DNA of 64,000 nt, taken from NCBI RefSeq assembly GCF_009617575.1, contig NZ_WIXJ01000007.1, forward strand, positions 62,001 to 126,000, written 5' to 3'. Below are positions 39,490-49,953 of this stretch, piece after piece; within the stretch, counting starts at the first letter, position 1; each line of letters begins with the position of its first letter. Below the pieces are notes generated by a model. The model was not told the origin of the DNA. It made no database searches and saw only the letters and a program-made list of their open reading frames with translations. A program made the position numbers and the translations under genes. This stretch comes from Rhodocyclus gracilis (GTDB lineage Bacteria > Pseudomonadota > Gammaproteobacteria > Burkholderiales > Rhodocyclaceae).

Positions 39490-40113
39490 TCAACGCTGCG
39501 CTGCAAGTTTCGCGCCCGCAACCTCGAGAAAGCGCTGATGCAGAGTTTCGACGCGCGGATCGATCTCGGCCAGGTCACCGTCGTTATGTAAAACGTCATC
39601 GGCCGCCGCCAGCCGCCGCGCCCGCGACGCCTGCGCGGCGATGATCGCGCGCACTTCGTCGGGCGACAGATGGCTGCGCGCGACGACACGGCGGATTTGC
39701 GTCACCTCCTCGCAATCGACGAGCAGAACGCGATCCACCCGACGTTGCCAGACACCTGATTCGACGAGCAGCGGCACGACGACTATGAGATAGGGCGCCT
39801 GCGTTTCGGCGGCGCAGCGAGCGTCGCTCTCGGCACGAATCAACGGATGCAGGATCGCCTCAAGACGCGCCCGCGCCGCGCGATCGGCGAAGACGAGCGC
39901 CCGCATCGCCGGCCGGTCGAGCGCGCCGTCGGCACGCACCACCGATTCGCCAAACGCCCGCACGATTGCCGGCATCGCCGCGCCATTGGCCGCCGTCAGC
40001 GCATGCGCGATGAGGTCGGTGTCGATGATCGGCACTCCGCGTGCGGCGAAGCAATCGGCCACCGCGCTCTTGCCACTGCCGATACCCCCCGTCAGTCCAA
40101 CAATGAAGCTCAT
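39490..40113 (-). CDS. coaE: CoaE, dephospho-CoA kinase
   Basis: A 207-residue last-step enzyme of coenzyme A synthesis. The P-loop is [10 protein letters not shown] (about 6-15), DTDLIAHAL follows, and the [16 protein letters not shown] region is family-typical. The start at 40113 is chosen over an in-frame one at 40155 because the P-loop domain starts there and AGGTGG precedes it. It overlaps the end of the SPOR-domain gene by 4 nt. Confidence 0.97.
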   Translation of the reverse strand: MSFIVGLTGGIGSGKSAVADCFAARGVPIIDTDLIAHALTAANGAAMPAIVRAFGESVVRADGALDRPAMRALVFADRAARARLEAILHPLIRAESDARCAAETQAPYLIVVVPLLVESGVWQRRVDRVLLVDCEEVTQIRRVVARSHLSPDEVRAIIAAQASRARRLAAADDVLHNDGDLAEIDPRVETLHQRFLEVAGAKLAAQR

Positions 40114-41084
40114 CGCGCCACCTGACACGGGCCCGGATGCGCCGCAGGAAGCCACTGCGCCGCCGCCTGCCGCAAGGCGCCGGCCTGCGCGTCGGCCACC
40201 TGCACCTGTAGCGTCGCCGGGCGCACCAGCGCCCCGCGCTCGCCGACACGCGCCGTACGCACGCCTTTGGCACGCAAGGCGTTCAGGCGATCATTGGCCG
40301 CCTCTTCGCTGGAGAACAAGCCAAGCGAGATGGCATAGCGATTGGGGCCGGGATCGAGAATGACGAAAAGCTCCGGAGCTTCGAGGCGTTTCAACTCGTT
40401 CGCCTTGCGCTCAGCTTCCGCACGGCTGGCAAGCGGCGGGATGTAAACCCACCAGCCCGCCGGCACGCTCGCGCCGGCCGTCCGCTTGATCTGCGCACTG
40501 GGGAAACGCTCGCCGGCCAGACGTTCGAGGCGCTCGGCGTCGCTGGCCGCGAGTTCGCCCCAGCGCAGGCAACGCCCTGCTGCCTTGGCCGCGTCCGCCA
40601 CCGGCGGCGCAGCAGCAACATTGGCCGCCGCCGCGACTGGCGCCTTGCTAACCGTGCGGGAGGCGTCCTTGTCGGACTCAGGCGCCGCTTTTTCGGGGGC
40701 TTTCATCGGCGTCTTGTCGGCGACGGGCTTTGCCGCCTCGCTCTTCGCCGGGGCAGTCACGACAGCGCCCGGCGCGATGACTTCGGGGCGCTTGTCGGCG
40801 GCTTTGTCGCTAGCCTTCTCCACGGCGGAGGGACGGGCGTCGGCCTTTCCGGCGTCGCCTGCAGCCGTCGGTTCGGCCTTCTCCGCCGATGCGGAAGGCG
40901 AAGGCGACGTTGCTTCAGCGCTGGCGGTGGCCGACGCGTCGCGCGGCACAATCGACAGTTTCTCGGCATTCAACTGCTGTTGCAGACGCCGGCCATCGGG
41001 CGATTCGGGCGTGCCGAAGTAACCCTGCGCCCAGGCAAACAGCAGCAGATTGGCAAAAACGAGAACGAAGACCAGTGCGCGCAT
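40110..41084 (-). CDS. SPOR-domain membrane-anchored protein
   Basis: A 324-residue protein. One N-terminal membrane helix ([17 protein letters not shown]), then a long Ala/Lys/Pro/Glu-rich linker (about 40-190), then a C-terminal SPOR domain (about 225-300, [21 protein letters not shown]) expected to bind denuded septal peptidoglycan. It probably acts at the division site, in keeping with zapD two genes away. The start at 41084 gives the clean membrane anchor; longer in-frame starts would overlap the next gene upstream. Confidence 0.85.
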   Translation of the reverse strand: MRALVFVLVFANLLLFAWAQGYFGTPESPDGRRLQQQLNAEKLSIVPRDASATASAEATSPSPSASAEKAEPTAAGDAGKADARPSAVEKASDKAADKRPEVIAPGAVVTAPAKSEAAKPVADKTPMKAPEKAAPESDKDASRTVSKAPVAAAANVAAAPPVADAAKAAGRCLRWGELAASDAERLERLAGERFPSAQIKRTAGASVPAGWWVYIPPLASRAEAERKANELKRLEAPELFVILDPGPNRYAISLGLFSSEEAANDRLNALRAKGVRTARVGERGALVRPATLQVQVADAQAGALRQAAAQWLPAAHPGPCQVAR

Positions 41085-41094
41085 GGCGTCTCTC

Positions 41095-42453
41095 TTAGCC
41101 GACCTTCGGCAAATGTGCCAGCGACGCGGCAATTGCCTCGGCCGGGTAGTCATAGTTTTCCAGCTGGCCGGAGAGATAGCGGTCGTAGGACGCCATGTCG
41201 AAGTGGCCGTGGCCGGTGAGATTGAAGAAGAGCGTCTTGGCCTCGCCCGTTTCCTTGCAGCGCAAGGCCTCGTCGATGGTTGCACGCACGGCGTGGCTCG
41301 ATTCCGGCGCCGGAATGATGCCTTCGGCGCGCGCGAACATGACGCCCGCCTCAAACGTACCGACTTGCGGCACCGCCAGCGCTTCGATCAATCCCTCGTG
41401 ATAAAGCTGCGAAACGAGCGGCGAAGCACCGTGGTAGCGCAAACCGCCAGCATGAATCCCCGGCGGCATGAAATCGTGGCCGAGCGTGTACATCTTCATG
41501 ATGGGCGTGAAGCCCGACGCGTCGCCAAAGTCGTAGGCATAGGCGCCACGCGTCAGCGACGGGCAGGAAGCCGGCTCGACGGCGACGAGGCGCAGGTTCG
41601 GCGTCTTGCCGGCAGCCTTGTCGGCGAGGAAGGGGAAGGCGATGCCGCCGAAGGACGAACCGCCGCCACAGGGGCCGAACACCATGTCGGGCCAGTCGCC
41701 GGCCTTCTCGAACTGCTTCTTGGCCTCAAGGCCGATGATCGTCTGGTGCAGCAGCACGTGATTCAGAACCGAGCCGAGCGCGTAATTGGTATCGGCGCGG
41801 CCGGCGGCCTCCTCGACGGCTTCCGAGATCGCCAGACCGAGCGAGCCGTTGCTCTGCGGATCGTGCGCCAGCGCATCGCGGCCGGTCTGCGTCAGCGCCG
41901 ACGGGCTGGCCAGCACTTCGGCGCCCCAGGTCTGCATCATCGAGCGGCGGAAGGGCTTCTGGTCGTAGCTGACCTTGACCATGAAGACGCGCACGTCGAT
42001 GCCGAACATCTGCCCGGCAAAGGCGATCGACGAGCCCCACTGGCCGGCGCCGGTTTCGGTGGTCAGCCGGCGAATCCCCGCCTGCCGGTTGTAGAAGGCC
42101 TGCGGCACCGCCGAATTGGGCTTGTGCGACCCGGCCGGCGAGACGCCTTCGTTCTTGTAGTAGATGCGCGCCGGCGTACCGAGCGCTTCTTCAAGGCGCC
42201 GCGCGCGACAGAGCGGCGACGGCCGCCACAGGCGGTAGATCTCGCGCACTTCCTGCGGGATCGGAATCCAGCGCTCGGCCGACATCTCCTGCTCGAGAAT
42301 ATTCATCGGGAAGATCGCCGCCATTTGCTCGACCGGCACCGGCAAGCCATTCGGCCCCAGGGGCGGCGCCGGCGGCGTCGGCATGTCGGCGACGACGTTG
42401 TACCAGTGCGTCGGGATTTCCGACGCGTCGAGAACAAAACGCAGCGATTCCAT
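41095..42453 (-). CDS. trpB2: TrpB2-type tryptophan synthase beta-like PLP enzyme
   Basis: A 452-residue enzyme, longer than classic TrpB and typical of the TrpB2 group. The PLP Lys is in SPAGSHKPNSA (about residue 111). GPCGGGSSFGG is the phosphate-binding loop. TrpB2 enzymes make tryptophan from serine and indole, often without TrpA; no trpA is nearby. It is transcribed away from coaX. The first 127 nt upstream hold no clear control site. Confidence 0.93.
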   Translation of the reverse strand: MESLRFVLDASEIPTHWYNVVADMPTPPAPPLGPNGLPVPVEQMAAIFPMNILEQEMSAERWIPIPQEVREIYRLWRPSPLCRARRLEEALGTPARIYYKNEGVSPAGSHKPNSAVPQAFYNRQAGIRRLTTETGAGQWGSSIAFAGQMFGIDVRVFMVKVSYDQKPFRRSMMQTWGAEVLASPSALTQTGRDALAHDPQSNGSLGLAISEAVEEAAGRADTNYALGSVLNHVLLHQTIIGLEAKKQFEKAGDWPDMVFGPCGGGSSFGGIAFPFLADKAAGKTPNLRLVAVEPASCPSLTRGAYAYDFGDASGFTPIMKMYTLGHDFMPPGIHAGGLRYHGASPLVSQLYHEGLIEALAVPQVGTFEAGVMFARAEGIIPAPESSHAVRATIDEALRCKETGEAKTLFFNLTGHGHFDMASYDRYLSGQLENYDYPAEAIAASLAHLPKVG

Positions 42454-42580
42454 TCAATCTCCCTGAATTCTCAGTTTTTATAGAAAAACAGCGGCAACTT
42501 CCGGCAAACGCACGGTATCGCGCCGGCCAACACTCCACGCTTCGCCCCACAGCAACGATACCAACGGCGGCCACGACTCC

Positions 42581-43303
42581 CTAGACCGCCACATCCTCAG
42601 CGGCAAAGCGCAACAAACCTTCGAGCACCAGATTGTCGATCCGCCACACCGGCAGCGCAAGACGTGCCGCCAGCGCCGGCGCCGAACCGCCGGAGAGCAG
42701 GCACGGCGAACCTTCCGGCAACTGCCGGTAAAGGCGCTCGACGGCGCCCGCCTGCGCGTGCAGACAGCCGGAGACGATCGCATCCTCCGTGCGCCGCGGC
42801 TGTTCGCAGAATTCGCCGTCGGCGAAGGGCAGCAAGGCGGTGGCATCGGCGAGCGAACGCCGCATCAGATCGAGGCCAGGCAGAATCAGCCCGCCCTGAA
42901 ACACGCCCTCGGCATCCAGAAGATCAACCGTCGTCGCCGTACCGGCGCAGACGACGAGACATGCGCCCGTGACACGCGCCCGCGCGCCGATCAGCGCCGC
43001 CCAACGGTCGGCGCCGAGACGTTCCGGCGACTGGTAGCGATTGACGACGCCGCACTGCCGCGCGCCCGGGCGCAGCCAGCGCGCTTGCGCCAGCCGCTCG
43101 CCCAATGCGAGGCGCAGGCTCGCATCGACGGCAGCTCCGGCGACGTTGCAGATGACGATGCGGGAAGGTGCCGGCCACGGCTCGATCAGCTCGGCAAGAG
43201 ACGCTGCCTCAGCAAGCGCGAGCGCGCCCTGCGCCTGCCAGGCGTCGTCATGCCAGACGCCCCATTTGATGCGGCTGTTGCCCGCGTCGATGGCGAGAAT
43301 CAT
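42581..43303 (-). CDS. coaX: CoaX, type III pantothenate kinase
   Basis: A 240-residue enzyme for the first step of CoA synthesis. ILAIDAGNSRIKWGVW is the ASKHA phosphate loop, LGADRWAALIGAR and VVCAGTATTVDLLD hold the catalytic Asp and nucleotide contacts, and GLILPGLDLMRRSL is family-typical. The ATG overlaps the birA stop (ATGA), as in the birA-coaX pair of many betaproteobacteria. Confidence 0.97.
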   Translation of the reverse strand: MILAIDAGNSRIKWGVWHDDAWQAQGALALAEAASLAELIEPWPAPSRIVICNVAGAAVDASLRLALGERLAQARWLRPGARQCGVVNRYQSPERLGADRWAALIGARARVTGACLVVCAGTATTVDLLDAEGVFQGGLILPGLDLMRRSLADATALLPFADGEFCEQPRRTEDAIVSGCLHAQAGAVERLYRQLPEGSPCLLSGGSAPALAARLALPVWRIDNLVLEGLLRFAAEDVAV

Positions 43304-44109
43304 GCGGCGCGCAGCGACACGTCGCCGACCAGATAGCGCTCGATGCGGCCGTCCGGCAGGGCCAGCAGCAAGGCGCCGTCGCTGTCGGCGCCAAGGCAGC
43401 GCCCTTCGACCACCGCCGAGTCGGTTGTCGTGCTATCGCCCAGCAAACGTACCGGCCTCTCCTGCCAGACGTGGCGCGACTGCCAGTCATCGCGTACGGC
43501 CGCGAAGCCGCCGGCGACAAAGCGGTCAAGCGTGCACGCCAGCGCATCCAGCAAAGCCGCCAGCAAGACATGCCGTTCCGGCACCGGCCCGGCGGCGTCG
43601 AGCGCCGCGGCCGGCAGGCCGAAGCCGTCCGCCGCGGGTGGCTGATGCAGATTGAGGCCGATGCCGATGATGGCGGCGGTGGCAGCACGGTCGCTCGCCA
43701 ACTCGATCAGGATGCCGCCCAGCTTGCCGGCGCCCGACGCACCGAGCAGCACGTCGTTCGGCCACTTGAGAGCAACGCCCGCGACACCGCAGTGCTCCAG
43801 CGCCTGCGCCACAGCCACACCGACCGCCAGCGACAGACCGGCGATGCGCGCCGGCTCGTTGGCCAAACGCCAGAGCAGCGAAAACGTCAGGGTATCGGCG
43901 GGAGCGCTATGCCAGACCCGCCCGCGCCGGCCGCGACCGGCAGTCTGCCGGTCGGCGACGATGACTCGTCCGGAAGGCGCGCTGGCCGATTGCTGGAGCA
44001 GCACGGCGTTGGTCGAATCGCATTCGGGCAGCGCCACGACGTCGAAGCGTCCACGCCCCGCGCCAAGCAGTGCGGACAGACGAACGGGGTCGATCAGGCA
44101 ATCGCTCAT
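43300..44109 (-). CDS. birA: BirA, biotin-protein ligase
   Basis: A 269-residue ligase that attaches biotin to acetyl-CoA carboxylase. The catalytic loop is ADRQTAGRGRRGRVW, with KWPNDVLL and the C-terminal SH3-like part following. There is no N-terminal helix-turn-helix, so it is the monofunctional form and should not repress biotin genes. It overlaps coaX by 4 nt. The 197-nt gap to ntrC holds no gene that I can support. Confidence 0.96.
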   Translation of the reverse strand: MSDCLIDPVRLSALLGAGRGRFDVVALPECDSTNAVLLQQSASAPSGRVIVADRQTAGRGRRGRVWHSAPADTLTFSLLWRLANEPARIAGLSLAVGVAVAQALEHCGVAGVALKWPNDVLLGASGAGKLGGILIELASDRAATAAIIGIGLNLHQPPAADGFGLPAAALDAAGPVPERHVLLAALLDALACTLDRFVAGGFAAVRDDWQSRHVWQERPVRLLGDSTTTDSAVVEGRCLGADSDGALLLALPDGRIERYLVGDVSLRAA

Positions 44110-44306
44110 GACAGCGGAAGGGGTCAGATCCAGAATCGGGGACGATCCGGCAGCGCCGGGGCGAAGTTCAAACGGCGGCCATTATCCCCGATATTGGCGC
44201 GTTCGCGCCCGGATTCGTATGCCAGACGTGCGCCGACCGCAGCGCATGGCGAAAACCGCCGTTGCTGCCCCACCACGGGCTGATAAAACCGCCCGCCGCC
44301 GCGAAC

Positions 44307-45734
44307 TCAGGCCTCGCCGGCGGTTTCCGTGTCGGTGGCGCGCGAGGTGTCGAGCTTGAGTTCCTGAATCTTGCGCGTGATGGTGTTGCGACCGATACCA
44401 AGCGCCTGCGCCGCCTCGATGCGCCGACCACCGGTCGACATCAGGGCACGGGCGATCAACAGGCGCTCAAAGCGCTGCGTCAGTTTTTCGTGCACATCGC
44501 CACCACCGTTTGCCAGCATGCGGTCGACTTCCTGCGACAAGGCCGACTCCCAGTCCGTCGCGGAAGGCTCCGTCACGCAATCGCGCAACTCTGGCGGCAG
44601 ATCGGCGACCTCGACGGTCTGCCCCGGCGCCATGACGGTCAGCCAGTGGCAGAGGTTTTCCAGCTGCCGCACGTTGCCGGGGAAATCGAGCGCACACAGA
44701 TGGCGCAACGCGGCTTCCGACAGGCGCTTGCTGTCGCCGCCCAACTCCTGCGCGCTCTTTTGCAAAAAGTGGCGGGCGAGAATCGGAATATCCTCACGCC
44801 GCTCACGCAGGCTCGGCAGACGCACGCGAATGACGTTGATCCGGTGAAACAGATCCTCGCGGAACAGTCCGTCGCGCACGCGCGCTTCGAGGTTCTGGTG
44901 CGTGGCGGCAATGACGCGCACGCTGGCCTTCAGGGGCGAATGACCACCGACGCGATAGTAGTGGCCGTCGGAGAGGACGCGCAGCAGACGCGTCTGCAAC
45001 TCGGCAGGCATGTCGCCGATTTCGTCGAGGAAGAGCGTGCCGCCCTCGGCCTGCTCGAAACGCCCGCGCCGCTGTACGGCGGCGCCGGTGAACGCACCCC
45101 GCTCGTGACCGAACAGCTCGGATTCGAGCAATTCCTTGGGGATCGCTGCCGTGTTGATGGCGATGAAGGGATGCTGCGCGCGCGGGCTGTGGCGGTGCAG
45201 GGCACGCGCGACGAGTTCCTTGCCGGAGCCCGACTCGCCGGTAATCAGCACCGTCGCATGCGACTGCGAGAGGCGACCGATGGCGCGAAACACTTCCTGC
45301 ATGGCCGGTGCCTGACCGAGGATTTCGGGCGTCAGGCTGATTTCTTCGGGGCTGCCGCTTTGCCGCGAACTTTCGGTGATGGCGCGGCGAATCAGTTCGA
45401 GCGCCTGATCGACATCGAAAGGCTTCGGCAGATATTCAAACGCCCCGCCCTGGAAGGCGGCGACAGCGCTCTCCAGATCGGAATACGCAGTCATGATGAT
45501 GACCGGCAGCGCCGGGAAGCGCTCCTTGACCTGTTGCAGGAGATCGAGTCCGGAACGGCCGGGCATGCGGATGTCCGACACCAGCACCTGCGGCGGCTCG
45601 TGCCCCGTATCGAGGCGCGTCAGCGCTTCGCTCGCCGAGGCAAAGCTGAGAAAGGGGATCTGTTCGCGCGACAGCGTTTTTTCGAGTACCCAACGGATCG
45701 ACCTATCGTCGTCAACGATCCAGACCGGTTTCAT
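44307..45734 (-). CDS. ntrC: NtrC (GlnG), nitrogen response regulator
   Basis: A 475-residue sigma54 activator. The receiver domain has the phosphoacceptor Asp54 (VSDIRMPG), the AAA+ domain has GESGSGKE, the GAFTGA loop and LFLDEIGD, and a Fis-type helix-turn-helix ([19 protein letters not shown]) ends it. It would activate glnA through the sites at 49149-49196 and possibly other nitrogen genes. ATG 45734 follows GAGAGGAAG. It lies 78 nt downstream of ntrB. Confidence 0.98.
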   Translation of the reverse strand: MKPVWIVDDDRSIRWVLEKTLSREQIPFLSFASASEALTRLDTGHEPPQVLVSDIRMPGRSGLDLLQQVKERFPALPVIIMTAYSDLESAVAAFQGGAFEYLPKPFDVDQALELIRRAITESSRQSGSPEEISLTPEILGQAPAMQEVFRAIGRLSQSHATVLITGESGSGKELVARALHRHSPRAQHPFIAINTAAIPKELLESELFGHERGAFTGAAVQRRGRFEQAEGGTLFLDEIGDMPAELQTRLLRVLSDGHYYRVGGHSPLKASVRVIAATHQNLEARVRDGLFREDLFHRINVIRVRLPSLRERREDIPILARHFLQKSAQELGGDSKRLSEAALRHLCALDFPGNVRQLENLCHWLTVMAPGQTVEVADLPPELRDCVTEPSATDWESALSQEVDRMLANGGGDVHEKLTQRFERLLIARALMSTGGRRIEAAQALGIGRNTITRKIQELKLDTSRATDTETAGEA

Positions 45735-45812
45735 TGCTTCCTCTCGCCACATGAATGGAGTTGCCGAAGCCTAGCAATTAGCACGCCATGTACTGAATGG
45801 CCGGCCAGGCGC

Positions 45813-46886
45813 TTACGCATTGCTGCCCGCCAGCGGCAGACGGATCGTGAAACAGGTAAAGCCGGGGCGACTCTCGCAGTCGATGGTACCCAGATGTTGC
45901 TGGATGAAGCTCTGCGCCAGCGTCAGCCCCAACCCGCTGCCACCTTCCCGCCCGGAAACGAGCGGGTAGAACATGCGCTCGCGGATATCGACCGGAATCC
46001 CCGGACCGTTGTCGAGCACCTGAATCTCCAGCGCCAGGCGGTGACGGCGCTTGACCAGCGTCACCTGTCGCGCCGCGCGCGTGCGCAGGATGATTTCGCC
46101 GTCGCTGCGCCCGGTACTGATGACGGCTTGCGCGGCGTTACGCGCCACATTGAGCACCACCTGAATCAGCTGTTCGCGGTCGGCCACCAGCTCCGGCAGA
46201 CTCGTATCGTAATCGCGACGCACCGTCAGCGTTTGCGGAAATTCGGCGGTGAGGAGGCTGCGCACCCGTTCGAGGATCTCGTGAATGTTGATCGGCGACG
46301 GCTGCATTGTGCGTTGCGGCGAGAGCAGTCGCTGCATCAGATCCTGCAAGCGGTCGGCTTCCTTGATGATGATCTGCGTGTACTCGCGCAACGCCGGATT
46401 ATTGAGTTCGTGCTCCAGCAATTGCGCCGCGCCGCGCAAGCCACCGAGCGGATTCTTGATCTCGTGCGCCAGATTGCGGATCAGTTCGCGATTGGCCTGC
46501 TGCTGCTGGATCAGCTGTTCTTCGCGGCTGGCTTTCAGCTGCTGCTCGATCGGCCACAACTCCAGCAGCAGGCGCGCTCCATGCACTTCCGTCGGCGTCA
46601 CCGTGCAATTGACGCGCATCGGCTCGCCGTCAGCGCGGCGCAGCTCGATGCTCTGCCCGGTATAGCTCCAGCCGCGTTGCAGGGCGCTGTCGAGCGCCTG
46701 CTGCAGGGTGGGCGACCAGGCCGCGATGTCGGTCAGCGAACGCCCGACAAGCGCCTTGCTGCTGGCGGCAAAGAAGTGTTCGGCCGCCGGATTGAGAAAG
46801 AGGATCGACAAGCGGTCGTCGAGCACGAGGACCGACGAAGACAACAGATCCAGACCACCAAAGGGATTGCCAGAAAACTCATTCAT
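45813..46886 (-). CDS. ntrB: NtrB (GlnL), nitrogen sensor kinase
   Basis: A 357-residue soluble histidine kinase that phosphorylates NtrC under nitrogen limitation and is switched by PII. A PAS domain (about 10-115) is followed by the H-box LAHEIKNPLGGLRGAAQLL (phospho-His near residue 140) and a GHKL domain with N-box NVARNAAQA, DNGPGIP and GGSGLGL. No membrane segments. It stands between ntrC and the DUF4124 gene. Confidence 0.98.
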   Translation of the reverse strand: MNEFSGNPFGGLDLLSSSVLVLDDRLSILFLNPAAEHFFAASSKALVGRSLTDIAAWSPTLQQALDSALQRGWSYTGQSIELRRADGEPMRVNCTVTPTEVHGARLLLELWPIEQQLKASREEQLIQQQQANRELIRNLAHEIKNPLGGLRGAAQLLEHELNNPALREYTQIIIKEADRLQDLMQRLLSPQRTMQPSPINIHEILERVRSLLTAEFPQTLTVRRDYDTSLPELVADREQLIQVVLNVARNAAQAVISTGRSDGEIILRTRAARQVTLVKRRHRLALEIQVLDNGPGIPVDIRERMFYPLVSGREGGSGLGLTLAQSFIQQHLGTIDCESRPGFTCFTIRLPLAGSNA

Positions 46887-46965
46887 GCCGTCATGCGTAC
46901 CTGATCATTAAGAGGGAACGCGCGGTGTGCGCGAACCCGGAAGAAAGCGCCTCTGCGCCCGGGCC

Positions 46966-47445
46966 TCAGCGCAATTTCGCCAGTTCCTTGCGCAGCGCTT
47001 CGATGTTGCGCTCGTGCAGCGCGACGCGTTCGCGCACGGCTTGCGCGCGCTCGTTCGCACGCCCCGCGCCAGCTTCGCCCACTCCGCGCAGCGGCAGGTC
47101 GGCCAGGTCTTTTTGCGCCTGCTGGAGATTTTTCTGCTCGGCGAGCAGTTCGCTGTCGAGAATGTGGCGACGGTCGGCATCGCGCGCACGCTGCGCGTCG
47201 GCATCGACGCGCGGGAAGTTGGCGGGCGTCGGTGTGCGGGGCGCCACACGCGCCGGAGCAGCGGCAGCGGCGGGCGCGGCGGCGGGCGCGGCCTGTGATT
47301 CGAGATTGAGTTTTTTGCAGTGGCGCGACTGGACGTTGGAGTACGTCACATACTGGTCGTCGTCGATGCACCTGTAGATATCGGCGTGGGCCGGCAGGGT
47401 CGCAAGGGCAAGCAAGGGCAGCAGTGCGCGCAGGGTCATCGTCAT
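46966..47445 (-). CDS. Exported DUF4124-type protein with coiled coil
   Basis: A 159-residue protein. A signal peptide (LRALLPLLALATLPAHA) is followed by DIYRCIDDDQYVTYSNVQ, the DUF4124 pattern with a Cys pair (YRC and SRHC). A Pro/Ala-rich linker and a charged coiled coil (about 95-158) make up the rest. Periplasmic; function unknown. Genes of this kind often sit between glnA and ntrB in Rhodocyclales, so the position may be old rather than functional. The ATG at 47445 is chosen for the signal peptide. Confidence 0.82.
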   Translation of the reverse strand: MTMTLRALLPLLALATLPAHADIYRCIDDDQYVTYSNVQSRHCKKLNLESQAAPAAAPAAAAAPARVAPRTPTPANFPRVDADAQRARDADRRHILDSELLAEQKNLQQAQKDLADLPLRGVGEAGAGRANERAQAVRERVALHERNIEALRKELAKLR

Positions 47446-47520
47446 CACGTTGGAATTCTGACAGGCAGATATTGCACCACCCTGACAGCCGCAACCACTC
47501 GCCGCGACCAAGGAGGGGCA

Positions 47521-47551
47521 AAAAAAAGGACGGGCAAGCCCGTCCTTTTTT
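47521..47551. terminator. Bidirectional Rho-independent terminator after glnA
   Basis: An 8-bp stem GGACGGGC/GCCCGTCC with a 2-nt loop is flanked by seven A on the left and six T on the right, so it can work in both directions. It sits between glnA and the DUF4124 gene and would stop glnA transcripts, giving the DUF4124-ntrBC genes partly separate expression. Confidence 0.9.
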
Positions 47552-47572
47552 ATCGTGCCGGCTGCGAACGAC

Positions 47573-48988
47573 TTAGCAGCTGTAGTACATATCGAACTCG
47601 ACCGGGTGAGTCGTCATGCGGAAGCGGGTTACTTCTTCCATCTTCAGGGCGATGTAGGCATCGATCCATTCGTTGGAGAAGACACCGCCGCGCGTCAGGA
47701 ACTCACGGTCTTTGTCGAGGTATTCCAGCGCCTGTTCGAGGCTGGAGCAGACGGTCGGGATCTTCGCGTCTTCTTCCGGCGGCAGGTCGTACAGATTCTT
47801 GTCGGCAGCGTCGCCGGGGTGAATCTTGTTCTGGATGCCGTCGAGGCCGGCCATCATCATGGCCGAGAAGGCCAGATACGGGTTGGCGATGGGATCCGGG
47901 AAGCGGACTTCGATACGACGCGCCTTGTCGGACGTAACGTACGGAACGCGGATCGAAGCGGAGCGGTTCTTCGCCGAGTAGGCGAGCTTGACCGGCGCTT
48001 CGAAGCCGGGAACCAGACGCTTGTAGGAGTTGGTGCCCGGGTTGGTGATGGCGTTCAGCGCACGAGCGTGCTTGATGATGCCGCCAATGTAGTACAGCGC
48101 GTACTCGGACAGACCGGCGTAGCCGTTGCCTGCGAACAGGTTCTTGCCGTCCTTCCAGATCGACTGGTGCACGTGCATGCCCGAACCGTTGTCGCCAACG
48201 ATCGGCTTCGGCATGAAGGTTGCCGTCTTGCCGTATTGGTGTGCGACATTGTGCACGATGTACTTCAGCACTTGCGTCCAGTCAGCGCGGCGAACCAGCG
48301 AAGCGAACTTGGTGCCGATTTCGCACTGACCCGCGGTCGCGACTTCGTGGTGATGCACTTCAACCGGCACGCCACAGGCTTCCAGAGCCAGACACATGGC
48401 AGAACGGACGTCATGCAGCGAATCGACCGGCGGGACGGGGAAGTAGCCGCCCTTGACCGTCGGACGGTGACCGGTGTTGCCGTTGTCGAACTTTTCGCCA
48501 GACGACCAGGCTGCTTCTTCGGAGAAGATCTTGGAGTAGGCGCCGGACATGTCGACATTCCACTCGACGGAGTCGAAGATGAAGAATTCGGGTTCCGGGC
48601 CGAAGAAAGCCGTGTCGCCGATACCCGTGGACTTCAGGTAGGCTTCAGCGCGCTTGGCGATCGAGCGCGGGTCGCGATCGTAACCACGGCCGTCTGCCGG
48701 ATCGACGACGTCACAGGAGATGACCAGCGTCGTTTCGTCCATGAACGGATCGATGAACGCGGTTTCAGGATCAGGCATCAGCAGCATGTCGGAGGCTTGA
48801 ATACCCTTCCAGCCGGCGATCGACGAACCGTCGAAAGCGTGGCCCGACTCGAACTTGTCCTCGTCGAAAGCGCTGACCGGCACGGAGACATGCTGCTCCT
48901 TGCCGCGAGTGTCGGTAAAACGGAAATCGACGAACTTGACGTCGTTTTCCTTGACCAGATTGATAACGTCTTGCGGGCTTGCTGCCAT
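47573..48988 (-). CDS. glnA: GlnA, glutamine synthetase type I
   Basis: A 471-residue dodecameric enzyme that makes glutamine from glutamate and ammonia, the main entry for fixed nitrogen. [17 protein letters not shown] and [18 protein letters not shown] are catalytic-core motifs. The adenylylation site is the Tyr of NLYDLPPEE near residue 400, so it should be regulated by GlnE. Upstream lie a sigma54 promoter (49071) and NtrC-type sites. A strong terminator follows. Confidence 0.99.
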   Translation of the reverse strand: MAASPQDVINLVKENDVKFVDFRFTDTRGKEQHVSVPVSAFDEDKFESGHAFDGSSIAGWKGIQASDMLLMPDPETAFIDPFMDETTLVISCDVVDPADGRGYDRDPRSIAKRAEAYLKSTGIGDTAFFGPEPEFFIFDSVEWNVDMSGAYSKIFSEEAAWSSGEKFDNGNTGHRPTVKGGYFPVPPVDSLHDVRSAMCLALEACGVPVEVHHHEVATAGQCEIGTKFASLVRRADWTQVLKYIVHNVAHQYGKTATFMPKPIVGDNGSGMHVHQSIWKDGKNLFAGNGYAGLSEYALYYIGGIIKHARALNAITNPGTNSYKRLVPGFEAPVKLAYSAKNRSASIRVPYVTSDKARRIEVRFPDPIANPYLAFSAMMMAGLDGIQNKIHPGDAADKNLYDLPPEEDAKIPTVCSSLEQALEYLDKDREFLTRGGVFSNEWIDAYIALKMEEVTRFRMTTHPVEFDMYYSC

Positions 48989-49070
48989 GTGCGAAATCTC
49001 CTGAGCAGGTACCGGTCGCCCCGGCGAGTAGTCAAAAGCGATTGTTTGTTGAACCAGCGCGGAACTTGTT

Positions 49071-49086
49071 AGCAGAAAACATGCCA
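49071..49086 (-). promoter_or_regulatory. Sigma54 promoter of glnA
   Basis: On the minus strand TGGCATGTTTTCTGCT, GG-N10-GC. Predicted start near 49060, about 70 nt before the glnA ATG. Confidence 0.82.
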
Positions 49087-49148
49087 GTCCTTAGCAGCTG
49101 ATCAGCCATTGTGCCATAAAGTCATTGCCAGACGGGCAGTACTACCGC

Positions 49149-49196
49149 GCACCAAAAAGCGGCGCCGTTACACGCAAACGCACCATATCGGTGCGT
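49149..49196. promoter_or_regulatory. NtrC enhancer sites of glnA
   Basis: A perfect GCACC-N5-GGTGC palindrome (extended to ACGCACCATATCGGTGCGT) at 49178-49196 and a weaker half match GCACC-N5-GCGGC at 49149-49163, with centres about 31 nt (three helical turns) apart. They lie some 70 and 100 nt upstream of the -24 element, the classic NtrC spacing. The whole 352-nt glnA-rhodanese gap contains these sites and no other gene. Confidence 0.78.
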
Positions 49197-49340
49197 TATT
49201 AACAAAGACCGCTCCCCTTCCTGGTGCGCGACTGCCGCAGGTGGCCGCCGCCTTGGCGCGCCAATCGCCGCCCCGGCGACGAATTCAGCGAATTCATCCG
49301 GGTTTATACTCGCCTATCCGACGACGGAGGAGACACCACC

Positions 49341-49790
49341 ATGGGAACACTGACCGACATCCTCAATCTGGCCGAAACCCGCCGCGCTGAATACGATTTG
49401 CCTTACGCCGGCGCGCTGACGCCAGCGGAAGCCTATGCGCTGTGGACGAGTGCGCCCGGCGCCAAGCTGATCGACGTGCGCACGCGCGCCGAACGCGACT
49501 GGGTCGGCCGCATCCCCGGCGCCATCGACATCGAATGGCTGAGCTACCCGGACAGCGCGCTCAATCCCTACTTCCTCCAGCAACTGCGCCAGCAGGCCGA
49601 AGCCGGCGACCTGCTGCTTTTCATCTGCCGCAGCGGCGCCCGCTCGCACAAAGCGGCGATAGCCGCCACGCAGGCCGGTTTCAACAACTCCTACAATGTG
49701 CTCGAAGGCTTCGAGGGCGATGTCGATGCACGCGGCCAGCGCGGCAAGGTCGGCGGCTGGCGGCTGGCCGGCCTGCCTTGGAGCAGCTAG
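49341..49790 (+). CDS. Rhodanese-domain sulfurtransferase-like protein
   Basis: A 149-residue single rhodanese domain. The conserved KLIDVRTRAERDWVGRIPGA and the active-site loop FICRSGARSHKAA, with the catalytic Cys near residue 99, are present. It is probably cytoplasmic, moving sulfur or handling persulfides. The ATG at 49341 has GGAGGAG upstream. The 163 nt after it, before nadA, hold nothing obvious. Confidence 0.92.
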   Translation: MGTLTDILNLAETRRAEYDLPYAGALTPAEAYALWTSAPGAKLIDVRTRAERDWVGRIPGAIDIEWLSYPDSALNPYFLQQLRQQAEAGDLLLFICRSGARSHKAAIAATQAGFNNSYNVLEGFEGDVDARGQRGKVGGWRLAGLPWSS

Positions 49791-49953
49791 CCGCGCCAGT
49801 TCCGAGCCCTTCGAGTAAACGCCGACGCCCTCGCTGACGACGCCGTTCTCTCGCCCGAAGTCCTGATGACGCGATCACTCGCGCTCATCCTCGCTCATTT
49901 ATACCCAACCACCGCCCCACTTTTCGCCCGCTTTCGCTCCTACCCCCGACGAC

